From Thermoplasmata archaeon (GTDB taxonomy: Archaea > Thermoplasmatota > Thermoplasmata > Thermoplasmatales > Thermoplasmataceae): a stretch of DNA of 11,937 nt. A program made the position numbers and the translations under genes. The stretch covers positions 1 through 11,937 of the forward strand of contig JAKAYM010000049.1 in NCBI GenBank assembly GCA_021826795.1, given 5' to 3'. This document shows positions 1 to 6,382 of this stretch, piece by piece. The notes beneath the pieces were generated by a model that made no database searches, was not told the origin of the DNA, and worked only from the letters and a program-made list of their open reading frames with translations. Position 1 is the stretch's first letter; the number at the start of each line of letters is the position of its first letter.

Positions 1-13
1 GATAAATAGCATG

Positions 14-38
14 TATTCAACGACAAATGCCTTGAATA
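14..38. repeat. 7-bp inverted repeat
   Basis: TATTCAA (14-20) is perfectly complementary to TTGAATA (32-38), leaving an 11-nt loop. It lies in the non-coding DNA at the left edge, upstream of the helicase gene. It could be a weak stem-loop at the end of an upstream transcript. The short AT-rich stem could also arise by chance. Confidence 0.35.
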
Positions 39-50
39 ATAGTTGTGTAC

Positions 51-69
51 CCACATGGAAATAATGTGG
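51..69. repeat. 6-bp inverted repeat
   Basis: CCACAT (51-56) pairs with ATGTGG (64-69) across a 7-nt loop, 12 bases after the preceding inverted repeat. No long T-run follows, so it is not a clear terminator. Its role is unknown. Confidence 0.35.
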
Positions 70-122
70 AAACATTGCAATTTCATAGGTTTATAAAAAT
101 ATTGAATCAGATAAATGTAAAG

Positions 123-156
123 TCACGATTTTACAATATATTATAATCACGATTTT
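123..156. repeat. 10-bp direct repeat upstream of the helicase gene
   Basis: TCACGATTTT occurs at 123-132 and again at 147-156, so the copies start 24 bp apart (about two helical turns). The second copy ends 25 bp before the TATA-like element of the helicase promoter. The spacing would place both copies on one face of the DNA, as for a dimeric regulator. No regulator is identified, and a chance repeat in AT-rich DNA is possible. Confidence 0.35.
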
Positions 157-181
157 TTAATAAATTTAAACATACAGATAG

Positions 182-190
182 TTATTTAAA
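182..190 (+). promoter_or_regulatory. TATA box of the helicase-trm5 operon
   Basis: TTATTTAAA is centred about 25 nt before the ATG at 211. No SD-like GGAG stands before that ATG. This geometry fits an archaeal promoter giving a leaderless or nearly leaderless mRNA. Confidence 0.55.
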
Positions 191-210
191 ACATTTAATA
201 ATATTCTGCT

Positions 211-2259
211 ATGAAGTTAAGCGATGTTACCTCAGAGGAATTTCTCAAGGTAACTGAAAACAATGATTTTACACTTTACAAGCATCAGGAAGAGGCTGTG
301 GAAAAAATACGTAATAACACTAATGTAATAGTGTCGGTGCCAACAGCCTCCGGTAAAACACTCATAGGCTATATTTCTATTTATGATACTTATTTAAAGG
401 GGAAAAAATCCATGTACATAGTTCCGCTTAGATCACTTGCCATGGAGAAATTTGCAGAATTGTCAACATTGAGAAATTTGGGGTTAAAGGTAACAATGTC
501 TATCGGGGATTATGACGTTCCGCCTTCCTTTGTAAAGAATTATGATGTTATTATTGCAACGTCAGAAAGAGCTGATTCCATGCTTCACAGGGACCCAGAT
601 ATACTGAACTATTTCGGGCTCATCATAGTGGATGAAATCCATATGATATCAGACCAGAGCAGGGGGCCCAGGCTGGAAACGGTTATATCCACAGTTCTCT
701 ACCTTAACCCCGATATCCTAATACTCGGGCTCTCAGCAACTGTTTCCAATATAAAGGAGCTGGCGGAATGGATGAATGCCCGTACTGTCATATCGAATTT
801 CAGGGCAGTGCCACTGGAAACGGGAATAGTATTCAAGCATAGTCTTATTCTTGATAAAACTAAAAAGTTTATCGGAAACGAGGATGAAATATATCTAATA
901 CGGGAAAGCTTAGAATCGGGGGGTCAGGCCCTCGTATTCAGGAATTCCCGAAGGAATGCGGAGAAATATGCACAGTCAATGGCTGGTTTTTTTGACTTTA
1001 AAAACGATATAACAACTATAAATATGCCTTCAGATATATTTAACGATTCACAAACCAATATGATTTCACATGGTGTTATGTTTCACCATGCAGGGCTGTC
1101 AAACGATCAGCGTACCGAAATAGAGAGACTTTTCAGGGAAGGCTATATAAAAATTCTTGCCGCAACACCTACACTGGCGGCAGGTGTCAATTTACCTGCA
1201 AGGACGGTTATAATAAGGGATATAACCAGATACGCAGATGGATACAGCAAACCCATATCTGGAATAGAAATACAGCAGATGATAGGCCGGGCAGGAAGAC
1301 CAAAATATGATAAAAAGGGTTATGGCTATATATATGCTGCTTCACCATCAATGCTAAAAGTAGCGGAGGGATATTTAAGTGGGGAGCTTGAGCCTGTTAT
1401 TTCAAAAATGGACTCAAACAGTCTTATAAGGTTCAACATTCTGGCGCTTATTTCCTCAGGTATAGCAAATGATCTTGAGGGCATCAAGGCTTTTTATGGA
1501 AAAACACTGCTTGCTGTCCAGAGAGATATTGAAGATATGGATCTTGCGTTTGAAAGCGCAATTTATTTTCTCAAGGATAATGAGTTTATCACAGAGGAAA
1601 ATGGAAAGTACTCTGCAACACGTTTAGGGAGACTTACATCGGATCTATATATTGATCCGGTCACGGCACTTATCCTGAAACAGGCACTTGAATTTGAATA
1701 TTCTGAAGAGGTTTATCTTTATTTCATTTCCAAAACTCCGGATATTCTTACATTTAATTTCAGGGACAGTGATTATGTCTACATAGAGGAGTTTCTTGAC
1801 AGACATAATATAAATGACTTCAGCGACGAATCCATGAAGGCTGCAAAAACAGCCATAATACTGAACGAATGGATTAATGAGGTCCCTGTGGGAACCATAG
1901 CGGAAGCATTCGGAATAGGCCCTGGAGATATTCAAGCAAGGGCTTCCTCCGCTGACTGGATTTCATATTCACTGTATAGAATATCCGGGATGTTTGCGAA
2001 GGAACGGGAGAATAAATTAATGCATTTAAACATAAGAATAAAGGAGGGAATTAAGGAGGACATAATACGCATTATAGAAATTCCGCAAGTAGGAAGGGTC
2101 AGGGCCAGAAGGCTTTACAATAATGGATTTACATCACTTGAATCCATTGCCGGAGCAAAGATAGAGGATATAGCAAAAATCTTCGGATTTTCAGTTAAAC
2201 TTGCAGGGGATATTATAGATAATGCCAAAAAAATTAATAACAGATATTACAGGGACTAA
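211..2259 (+). CDS. hel308: ATP-dependent DNA helicase Hel308
   Basis: This is a superfamily 2 (Ski2-like) 3'-5' DNA helicase of the archaeal Hel308 family, known to act on stalled and branched replication forks. Visible motifs run in order: Q-type YKHQEEA (23-29), Walker A TASGKT with K49 (45-50), motif Ia around 71-80, DEIH box (141-144), motif III GLSAT (173-177), FHHAGL (291-296), motif V TPTLAAGVNLPAR (319-331) and motif VI QQMIGRAGRPKYD (355-367). The C-terminus has a helix-hairpin-helix-like segment (about 622-670) containing RVRARRLY (629-636), which matches the RAR element of Hel308 domain V. At 682 residues the length is normal for the family. The ATG at 211 lacks an SD and has a TATA box at about -25, supporting a leaderless start. 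The gene ends one base before the likely trm5 start, so the two are probably co-transcribed. Confidence 0.95.
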   Translation: MKLSDVTSEEFLKVTENNDFTLYKHQEEAVEKIRNNTNVIVSVPTASGKTLIGYISIYDTYLKGKKSMYIVPLRSLAMEKFAELSTLRNLGLKVTMSIGDYDVPPSFVKNYDVIIATSERADSMLHRDPDILNYFGLIIVDEIHMISDQSRGPRLETVISTVLYLNPDILILGLSATVSNIKELAEWMNARTVISNFRAVPLETGIVFKHSLILDKTKKFIGNEDEIYLIRESLESGGQALVFRNSRRNAEKYAQSMAGFFDFKNDITTINMPSDIFNDSQTNMISHGVMFHHAGLSNDQRTEIERLFREGYIKILAATPTLAAGVNLPARTVIIRDITRYADGYSKPISGIEIQQMIGRAGRPKYDKKGYGYIYAASPSMLKVAEGYLSGELEPVISKMDSNSLIRFNILALISSGIANDLEGIKAFYGKTLLAVQRDIEDMDLAFESAIYFLKDNEFITEENGKYSATRLGRLTSDLYIDPVTALILKQALEFEYSEEVYLYFISKTPDILTFNFRDSDYVYIEEFLDRHNINDFSDESMKAAKTAIILNEWINEVPVGTIAEAFGIGPGDIQARASSADWISYSLYRISGMFAKERENKLMHLNIRIKEGIKEDIIRIIEIPQVGRVRARRLYNNGFTSLESIAGAKIEDIAKIFGFSVKLAGDIIDNAKKINNRYYRD

Positions 2260-2260
2260 A

Positions 2261-3202
2261 ATGATCCATGTAAAGGTTGCGAAAGAATACGGGCAGGAAA
2301 CAATCAATAAATTGAGAAGCTTTAACTTAATAGACAATAAGTTCAGAATATCCAGCGACAGCGATTATATTTACATACCGGTGACTGGAAACACGGCTGG
2401 CTATGAAACAGTTGAGAGGGATGCCGTGCCATCCTCACGGATAGAGCCTGAACGGGTATCATTCTCATATGATATTATAGGCAGTATAGCAATCATAAAG
2501 GGAAAGAGTGCAGAAGAAGCCAGATATCTTGCCAGTTTTCTAAAGACAAGAAAGAATATCAAAACCGTATATCTTGACAGGGGCATTGAGGGAGAATTCA
2601 GGACAAGAAATTTAATGCTGTTATACGGTGAACCGGTTTACGGGACATTGTACCATGAAAACGGTATAAGAATGAATGTTGATGTTTCCAGGGCATACTT
2701 TTCCCCCAGGCTTGCCAGTGAACGTCTGCGTATAGCAAAGGAGGTAAGGGATGGAGAGAATATAATAGACATGTTTGCTGGTATTGGCCCCTTTTCCCTG
2801 CTTATTGCGAAAAACAAAAAATGCAAGATTGTTGCCATTGACAAGAATCCGGATGCTATAGAACTGCTGAATGAAAACATAAAATTGAACAGGCTTACAG
2901 GCACAATAGATACAATCACAGGAGATTCCGGGATATTATTATCTCAATATTCCGGCATGAACAGAATTATAATGAACTTACCACATGATTCAATTAACTT
3001 TCTCCATACAGCCATGAAGGCAACGGGCAATGGCGGCATTATAAATTATTATGAAATATGTGATCTGGATACACTGGAATCCAGAATGGAAGAATTCAGG
3101 GAATACGGACTCGAGATAATGTACAAAAGGATAGTTCACGGATTTTCAAAGTACCAGAATATGTATTCAATAGAGCTTAAAAAATGGGAGAATAAAACTT
3201 AG
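2261..3202 (+). CDS. trm5: tRNA (guanine(37)-N1)-methyltransferase Trm5
   Basis: This is a SAM-dependent class I methyltransferase that makes m1G37 next to the anticodon, which prevents +1 frameshifting and is the first step of wyosine synthesis in archaea. From the ATG at 2261 (313 residues) it shows the Trm5 linker YFSPRLASER (146-155), SAM motif I DMFAGIGPFS (170-179), the acidic loop AIDKNP (192-197) and the catalytic NLP (239-241). GPFS and NLP favour Trm5 over the related aminocarboxypropyl transferase Taw2, which as I recall has GYFTLP-like and GYVH-like sequences there. The frame also opens at an ATG at 2222, but that start overlaps the helicase gene by 38 nt and adds 13 residues not expected in the family. 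The product starting MIHVKVAKEYG fits the family N-terminus. A weak AGGG (2251-2254) precedes 2261. The second gene of the helicase operon. Confidence 0.92.
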   Translation: MIHVKVAKEYGQETINKLRSFNLIDNKFRISSDSDYIYIPVTGNTAGYETVERDAVPSSRIEPERVSFSYDIIGSIAIIKGKSAEEARYLASFLKTRKNIKTVYLDRGIEGEFRTRNLMLLYGEPVYGTLYHENGIRMNVDVSRAYFSPRLASERLRIAKEVRDGENIIDMFAGIGPFSLLIAKNKKCKIVAIDKNPDAIELLNENIKLNRLTGTIDTITGDSGILLSQYSGMNRIIMNLPHDSINFLHTAMKATGNGGIINYYEICDLDTLESRMEEFREYGLEIMYKRIVHGFSKYQNMYSIELKKWENKT

Positions 3203-3244
3203 AAATTGTTCTATAAGAAAACAATTTAAGCCATATATTGTTTT
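3203..3244 (+). repeat. Two overlapping, mutually exclusive stem-loops after trm5
   Basis: Directly after the trm5 stop, AAATTGTT (3203-3210) pairs perfectly with AACAATTT (3220-3227). The same arm can pair differently: AAAACAAT (3218-3225) is complementary to ATTGTTTT (3237-3244). The two 8-bp stems share bases and cannot form together. The second arm ends in four T. It may be the 3' end or processing region of the hel308-trm5 transcript. An alternative is an accident of AT-rich sequence. Confidence 0.4.
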
Positions 3245-3293
3245 ATAACGAAATAAAATTCTATGAATCACTCTATTAATCAATATAATTATG

Positions 3294-3320
3294 GTTGTTA
3301 TAAATCAGACTGTTAACAAC
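3294..3320. repeat. 7-bp inverted repeat GTTGTTA / TAACAAC
   Basis: GTTGTTA (3294-3300) and TAACAAC (3314-3320) are perfect complements with a 13-nt spacer. They lie in the middle of the intergenic region between trm5 and uppS, about 100 bp before the uppS TATA box. This could be a small stem-loop or a site for a dimeric regulator. No function can be assigned. Confidence 0.35.
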
Positions 3321-3353
3321 AACGATTATATTAAGTTGATTTGTCACTTTCAA

Positions 3354-3387
3354 TTGCCCCCGCCTATGTGTTATAATCGGTGGGCAA
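3354..3387. other. GC-rich bulged hairpin, possible structured RNA element
   Basis: TTGCCCCCG (3354-3362) pairs with CGG-T-GGGCAA (3378-3387), giving nine base pairs interrupted only by the bulged T3381, with a 15-nt loop. Six of the nine pairs are G:C in an otherwise very AT-rich intergenic stretch, so the stem stands out sharply. It ends 32 bp before the uppS TATA box, so it would not be in a leaderless uppS mRNA. It could belong to the trm5 3' region, a separate small RNA on either strand, or a DNA site. It does not match tRNA or a C/D box RNA. Confidence 0.45.
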
Positions 3388-3419
3388 AACTCATGATGAT
3401 TTTCCAATTTATAGATTGA

Positions 3420-3429
3420 TTTATAAATA
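3420..3429 (+). promoter_or_regulatory. TATA box of the uppS-tiaS-kinase operon
   Basis: TTTATAAATA is centred about 29 nt before the uppS ATG at 3454. No SD precedes that ATG. A second AT-rich run GTATATAC (3435-3442) is too close to the start to be the primary element. Confidence 0.55.
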
Positions 3430-3453
3430 AATAATGTATATACAGTTATCAAA

Positions 3454-4230
3454 ATGAGTATTGCCAATAAAATTGGAGATATAGCCTCTGGAGTATACGA
3501 ACAGGCTTTGATGGAAGAAATCCGTAAAAGTAAAGTTCCCCATCATCTAGGGATTATAACTGATGGTAACAGGAGATATGCCAGACAAATTGGAATATCT
3601 AGAGATGAAGGGCATGTTAAGGGCAAGGATAAGCTTGAAGAGGTTCTTGACTGGTCAATGGAAGTTGGAATCAAAATTGTTACAGTATATGGCTTTTCCA
3701 CAGAAAATTTTAAGAGAGAAACAGACGAAGTGAAATTTTTATTTAATTTAATAAACGATTCATTGCGTGATCTCCTCAAAGATGATAGGATATATAAAAA
3801 TGAAATAAGGGTCAAGGTCATTGGAGATTTCAGTGGTCTGCCTGAATATCTCATAAATACAATAAATGAAGTGGAAAAATCCACCGCAAGTTTCAAGAAA
3901 TTCAGATTCAACCTTGCCATAGGCTACGGTGGGCGGCAGGAAATAATAAATGCTGTGAAAAACATCTCCTCGGATGTTCTTAATGGCAGGGTGAAATTGG
4001 ATGATATAAATGAGGAACTTTTTAGGAATTATCTTTATGATAATACACTGACTGATCCAGACCTGATACTCAGAACAAGCGGCGAGGAGAGAATTTCCAA
4101 TTTTCTTCTCTGGCAGTCGGCATACTCTGAACTTTATTTTTCAGATGTGAACTGGCCAGACCTTAAGAAACTGGACTTTTTGAGAGCAATATATTCCTAT
4201 CAATCACGGAAGAGGAGGTATGGTAAATAA
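3454..4230 (+). CDS. uppS: cis-prenyltransferase (polyprenyl diphosphate synthase, UppS family)
   Basis: The enzyme adds isopentenyl diphosphate units in cis configuration to an allylic primer, making the long polyprenyl diphosphate precursor of the lipid carrier for glycan assembly at the membrane. It is soluble or membrane-associated. Visible family features are the catalytic DGNRR (37-41, D37 being the diphosphate-binding aspartate), a GH pair at 53-54, YGFSTEN (79-85), RTSGEERISNFLLWQ (207-221), the acidic ELYF (226-229) and WP (234-235). These are the canonical conserved regions and nothing essential is missing. At 258 residues it is normal for the family. Product chain length cannot be read from the sequence. 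The ATG has a TATA box at about -29 and no SD. The stop TAA shares one base with the ATG of tiaS, so it heads a three-gene operon. Confidence 0.94.
   Translation: MSIANKIGDIASGVYEQALMEEIRKSKVPHHLGIITDGNRRYARQIGISRDEGHVKGKDKLEEVLDWSMEVGIKIVTVYGFSTENFKRETDEVKFLFNLINDSLRDLLKDDRIYKNEIRVKVIGDFSGLPEYLINTINEVEKSTASFKKFRFNLAIGYGGRQEIINAVKNISSDVLNGRVKLDDINEELFRNYLYDNTLTDPDLILRTSGEERISNFLLWQSAYSELYFSDVNWPDLKKLDFLRAIYSYQSRKRRYGK
4214..4219 (+). promoter_or_regulatory. Strong Shine-Dalgarno site of tiaS
   Basis: GGAGGT lies inside the end of uppS with a 10-nt spacer to the ATG at 4230. It fixes the tiaS start and indicates internal, SD-driven initiation on a polycistronic mRNA, unlike the SD-less first genes here. 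Confidence 0.75.
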
Positions 4231-5546
4231 TGTATGTGGCAATAGATGATACAGATAGCCAGGACAGAATGTGTACCACATATATTATATATAAGATAAT
4301 CAGTGAAAATAAATACGATATTATCGGTGAACCCAGACTTGTGAGATTAAACCCTAATATAGGTTATAAAACCCGCGGGAACGGCGCACTGAATATATGC
4401 CTTGGAAAAGGAGAAGGTAGAAAGGAAATTATAGGCAGAACAAATGAAAAGATTCTTTATTCGTATACCAAAATTAAGGAGGAACCTGATAAGGATGATT
4501 TAATTGATTATATTTCATCCATAGTGGAGGAATTTTACGTTAAGGATAATGATAATACCAATCCGGGGGTCGTGATATCGAATAATAAATTTAACCGTGA
4601 ATTGTATTCAGTGGCCCTGCAGGAGGATATAAATTTGCATTTTATTGAGAATTATTTGGAAGGAAGGGGCATGTATAGAAAATTCAGGAATGGGCATGGT
4701 ATAATAGGCTCGGCCGCATCACTGGCATGGCCTGAGGAGCGATACACATACGAATTGCTTGATTACAGATATCCACATTATGACGTTATAAATCATGATG
4801 AAAAAATGGAGATAAGCAGGCTACCGGAAAAATATATATCAACTTTCAATAATATAGATTTTCAGAATAAATATCCTGCCATATTCCCGAAACCGAAAAC
4901 TCCCGTGATATTCGGAATCAGGGGCATAGTAAAAAATGACCTTATAAATATTTATGAAGAAATACAGAGAAAACATAAAATAGAAGATGAGGGATATATA
5001 ATATATAAGACAAACCAAGGCACCGATGATCATATTATATATGAGCCGGATTATCTTTCGGATATGGGTTCATATGCGATAACAGGCGTCATTTCTACAA
5101 ATCCCTATACAATAGAGGGCGGGCATTCCTTTACAAGTTTAAATTATAAAAATATGGAGTTCAGACTTGCAGCCTTTGAGCCTACAAAAGAATTCAGGAA
5201 AATTTTACTTTCACTTGTTACTGGTGACATCGTAACTGCTTATGGATCGTATCAGAAAGGTACGCTCAAACTGGAAAAGATAAAACTGGTAAAAAAAGCT
5301 CCTCTATATATAAGGGAAGACCCTGTATGCCCAGCGTGCCATGTAAAGACACAATCAAAGGGAAAGATGGATTTCAGATGTCCTTCATGCCACAGAAGGT
5401 ACAAAAATCCTGTATATGTAGAGAAAGTCCGTGAAATAAATGAGGGATTCTATGAAGTACCTGTTATAGCCAGAAGGCACCTATCCATGCCGGTTAAACT
5501 AGCCAGTTATTTTTATGGAAATATAAACCAGAGCGGGGTTATATAG
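4230..5546 (+). CDS. tiaS: tRNA(Ile2) 2-agmatinylcytidine synthetase TiaS
   Basis: TiaS uses ATP and agmatine to convert C34 of tRNA-Ile2 (anticodon CAU) to agmatidine, which lets the tRNA read AUA instead of AUG. The N-terminus MYVAIDDTDS contains the family's signature DDTDS (6-10), followed by MCTTY (14-18). The middle carries the kinase-like and unique TiaS regions. Residues roughly 280-355 look like the OB-fold part. A zinc ribbon follows with C367-x2-C370 and C384-x2-C387. The 438-residue length is as expected. The enzyme should be essential because AUA is a frequent isoleucine codon throughout this window. The start is fixed by GGAGGT ten bases upstream and by the 1-nt TAATG overlap with uppS. 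The kinase gene follows after one base. Confidence 0.95.
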   Translation: MYVAIDDTDSQDRMCTTYIIYKIISENKYDIIGEPRLVRLNPNIGYKTRGNGALNICLGKGEGRKEIIGRTNEKILYSYTKIKEEPDKDDLIDYISSIVEEFYVKDNDNTNPGVVISNNKFNRELYSVALQEDINLHFIENYLEGRGMYRKFRNGHGIIGSAASLAWPEERYTYELLDYRYPHYDVINHDEKMEISRLPEKYISTFNNIDFQNKYPAIFPKPKTPVIFGIRGIVKNDLINIYEEIQRKHKIEDEGYIIYKTNQGTDDHIIYEPDYLSDMGSYAITGVISTNPYTIEGGHSFTSLNYKNMEFRLAAFEPTKEFRKILLSLVTGDIVTAYGSYQKGTLKLEKIKLVKKAPLYIREDPVCPACHVKTQSKGKMDFRCPSCHRRYKNPVYVEKVREINEGFYEVPVIARRHLSMPVKLASYFYGNINQSGVI

Positions 5547-5547
5547 C

Positions 5548-5997
5548 TTGATTTGCATAACAGGAATACCCGGAACAGGAAAGAGTACATTATGTAAAAT
5601 GCTGAATGAGCATGGCTTAAGATGCACGGGAATCGATGACATAGCCAGGGCTGCAGGTTTAAATAATGGGAATATTGTTGATGTAGATAGACTTTCCATG
5701 GTACATATCGATTATGATATTATAGAATCCCACTATTCACATTTACTGGACTGTACCCATGTAATTATTCTTGTAGATGATAATGAAACCTTGAGGAATC
5801 GAATGGAGAAAAGAGGATATTCCAGGGAAAAAATAAATGAAAACCTTGATGCACAGATGGCAGAAGTTATTTATTATGAATCCTTGGATAGACTTCCTGC
5901 AGATAGGATATATATGATAAATGAGTGCTCAAGGAACATTGAGGATATCTACAAAGAGGTAATTTATATAATATCCATGATTAATAATGATAAATAA
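5548..5997 (+). CDS. AK6/Fap7-type adenylate kinase-like NTPase
   Basis: This small P-loop nucleotide kinase of 149 residues resembles the archaeal/eukaryotic AK6 (Fap7) family. Members have adenylate kinase and ATPase activity, and eukaryotic and archaeal ones are linked to small-subunit assembly through ribosomal protein uS11. The P-loop GIPGTGKST occupies 6-14. VDVDRL (44-49) matches the family's VDV/E-L segment. The ESHYSH region (60-65) sits where the family has its Walker B DxH, with glutamate E60 in place of aspartate. R78 to R87 with GYSREKINENLDAQMAE (88-104) matches the family's LID-type ENxxAE stretch. The start is TTG at 5548, one base after the tiaS stop. No ATG is available before the P-loop, and a weak GGGG (5535-5538) could serve as SD. 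It is probably the last gene of the operon. A T5 run at 6001-6005 follows the stop. Confidence 0.82.
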   Translation: MICITGIPGTGKSTLCKMLNEHGLRCTGIDDIARAAGLNNGNIVDVDRLSMVHIDYDIIESHYSHLLDCTHVIILVDDNETLRNRMEKRGYSREKINENLDAQMAEVIYYESLDRLPADRIYMINECSRNIEDIYKEVIYIISMINNDK

Positions 5998-6044
5998 ATA
6001 TTTTTACTGTCATATTACTGCCGCATAATAAAATTAATTAACAC

Positions 6045-6305
6045 ATGAGCTTTTATTGGTGTATGTACAAATGCGATGAAATCAAAAGTATAAATATTCG
6101 TTACATGGATGATACCGACAGGGAATTGACAGCCGAGGAAATAAGTGATGTATGCAATAGAGCAAACGGGAGTAATGATTCCATAGAAAGACTATTGAGC
6201 AAAAGCGAACAAAAACCTGTTAGATATGTGCAAATAAATCTCGGGAAGTATAAAACATTGATGAACAGTGAAGGAACCGTTCTCAAGCCAATGCCCCCGT
6301 ATTAA
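6045..6305 (+). CDS. Hypothetical protein, 86 residues
   Basis: I do not recognise a family. The product is soluble-looking and charged, with no signal peptide or membrane segment. It begins with an aromatic, cysteine-containing stretch (W5, C6, C10), continues with an acidic, helical-looking middle (DDTDRELTAEEISDV, 22-36) and ends with a segment likely to form a strand, RYVQINLGKYKTLM (59-72), before a proline-rich tail. The reading frame is open and its codon use resembles its neighbours, and no better frame covers the region, which supports a real gene. The ATG at 6045 has no SD. The AT-rich ATAATAAAA (6025-6033) is closer than the usual TATA distance, so the ATG at 6063 is a possible alternative start. 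It stands alone, 47 bp after the kinase gene and 77 bp before parA. Confidence 0.6.
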   Translation: MSFYWCMYKCDEIKSINIRYMDDTDRELTAEEISDVCNRANGSNDSIERLLSKSEQKPVRYVQINLGKYKTLMNSEGTVLKPMPPY

Positions 6306-6353
6306 GGTCTTATCACATATAAATTTTAGAAAATTATTAAATCCATGAAACAA

Positions 6354-6365
6354 TTTAAATATAAA
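6354..6365 (+). promoter_or_regulatory. TATA box of the parA operon
   Basis: TTTAAATATAAA is centred about 23 nt before the parA ATG at 6383, and no SD precedes that ATG. The element runs directly into the 12-bp palindrome at 6363-6374, sharing its first three bases. Confidence 0.6.
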
Positions 6366-6374
6366 CGATCGTTT
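6363..6374. promoter_or_regulatory. Perfect 12-bp palindrome, candidate operator or centromere site
   Basis: AAACGATCGTTT is a perfect palindrome between the TATA box and the parA start codon. A protein bound here would block transcription initiation, so autoregulation by ParA or its small partner is a natural idea. ParA-type partition loci often have the partner bind palindromes near their own promoter. I saw no second perfect copy in the window. AAACGATC at 1103-1110 inside the helicase gene is only a half match. Confidence 0.5.
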
Positions 6375-6382
6375 TACCTGTA

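Noticed and set aside
2222..2260. Upstream ATG start for trm5 overlapping the helicase gene by 38 nt
   Set aside because: The 13 extra residues do not fit the family N-terminus, and the ATG at 2261 gives a normal one-base gap.
3393..3399. ATGATGA matching box C of an archaeal C/D box guide RNA, next to the GC-rich hairpin
   Set aside because: No CTGA box D, nor D'/C' pair, is found at suitable distance downstream, and the region runs into the uppS promoter.
3276..3467. Minus-strand open frame of 63 codons between trm5 and uppS
   Set aside because: It begins inside uppS, crosses the uppS TATA box and the hairpin, and its product is low-complexity Ile/Asn/Tyr typical of AT-rich non-coding DNA.
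3543..3920. Minus-strand open frame of 125 codons inside uppS
   Set aside because: It is fully antisense to a clear cis-prenyltransferase gene, with a Ser/Leu-rich product that matches no family, so it is a shadow frame.
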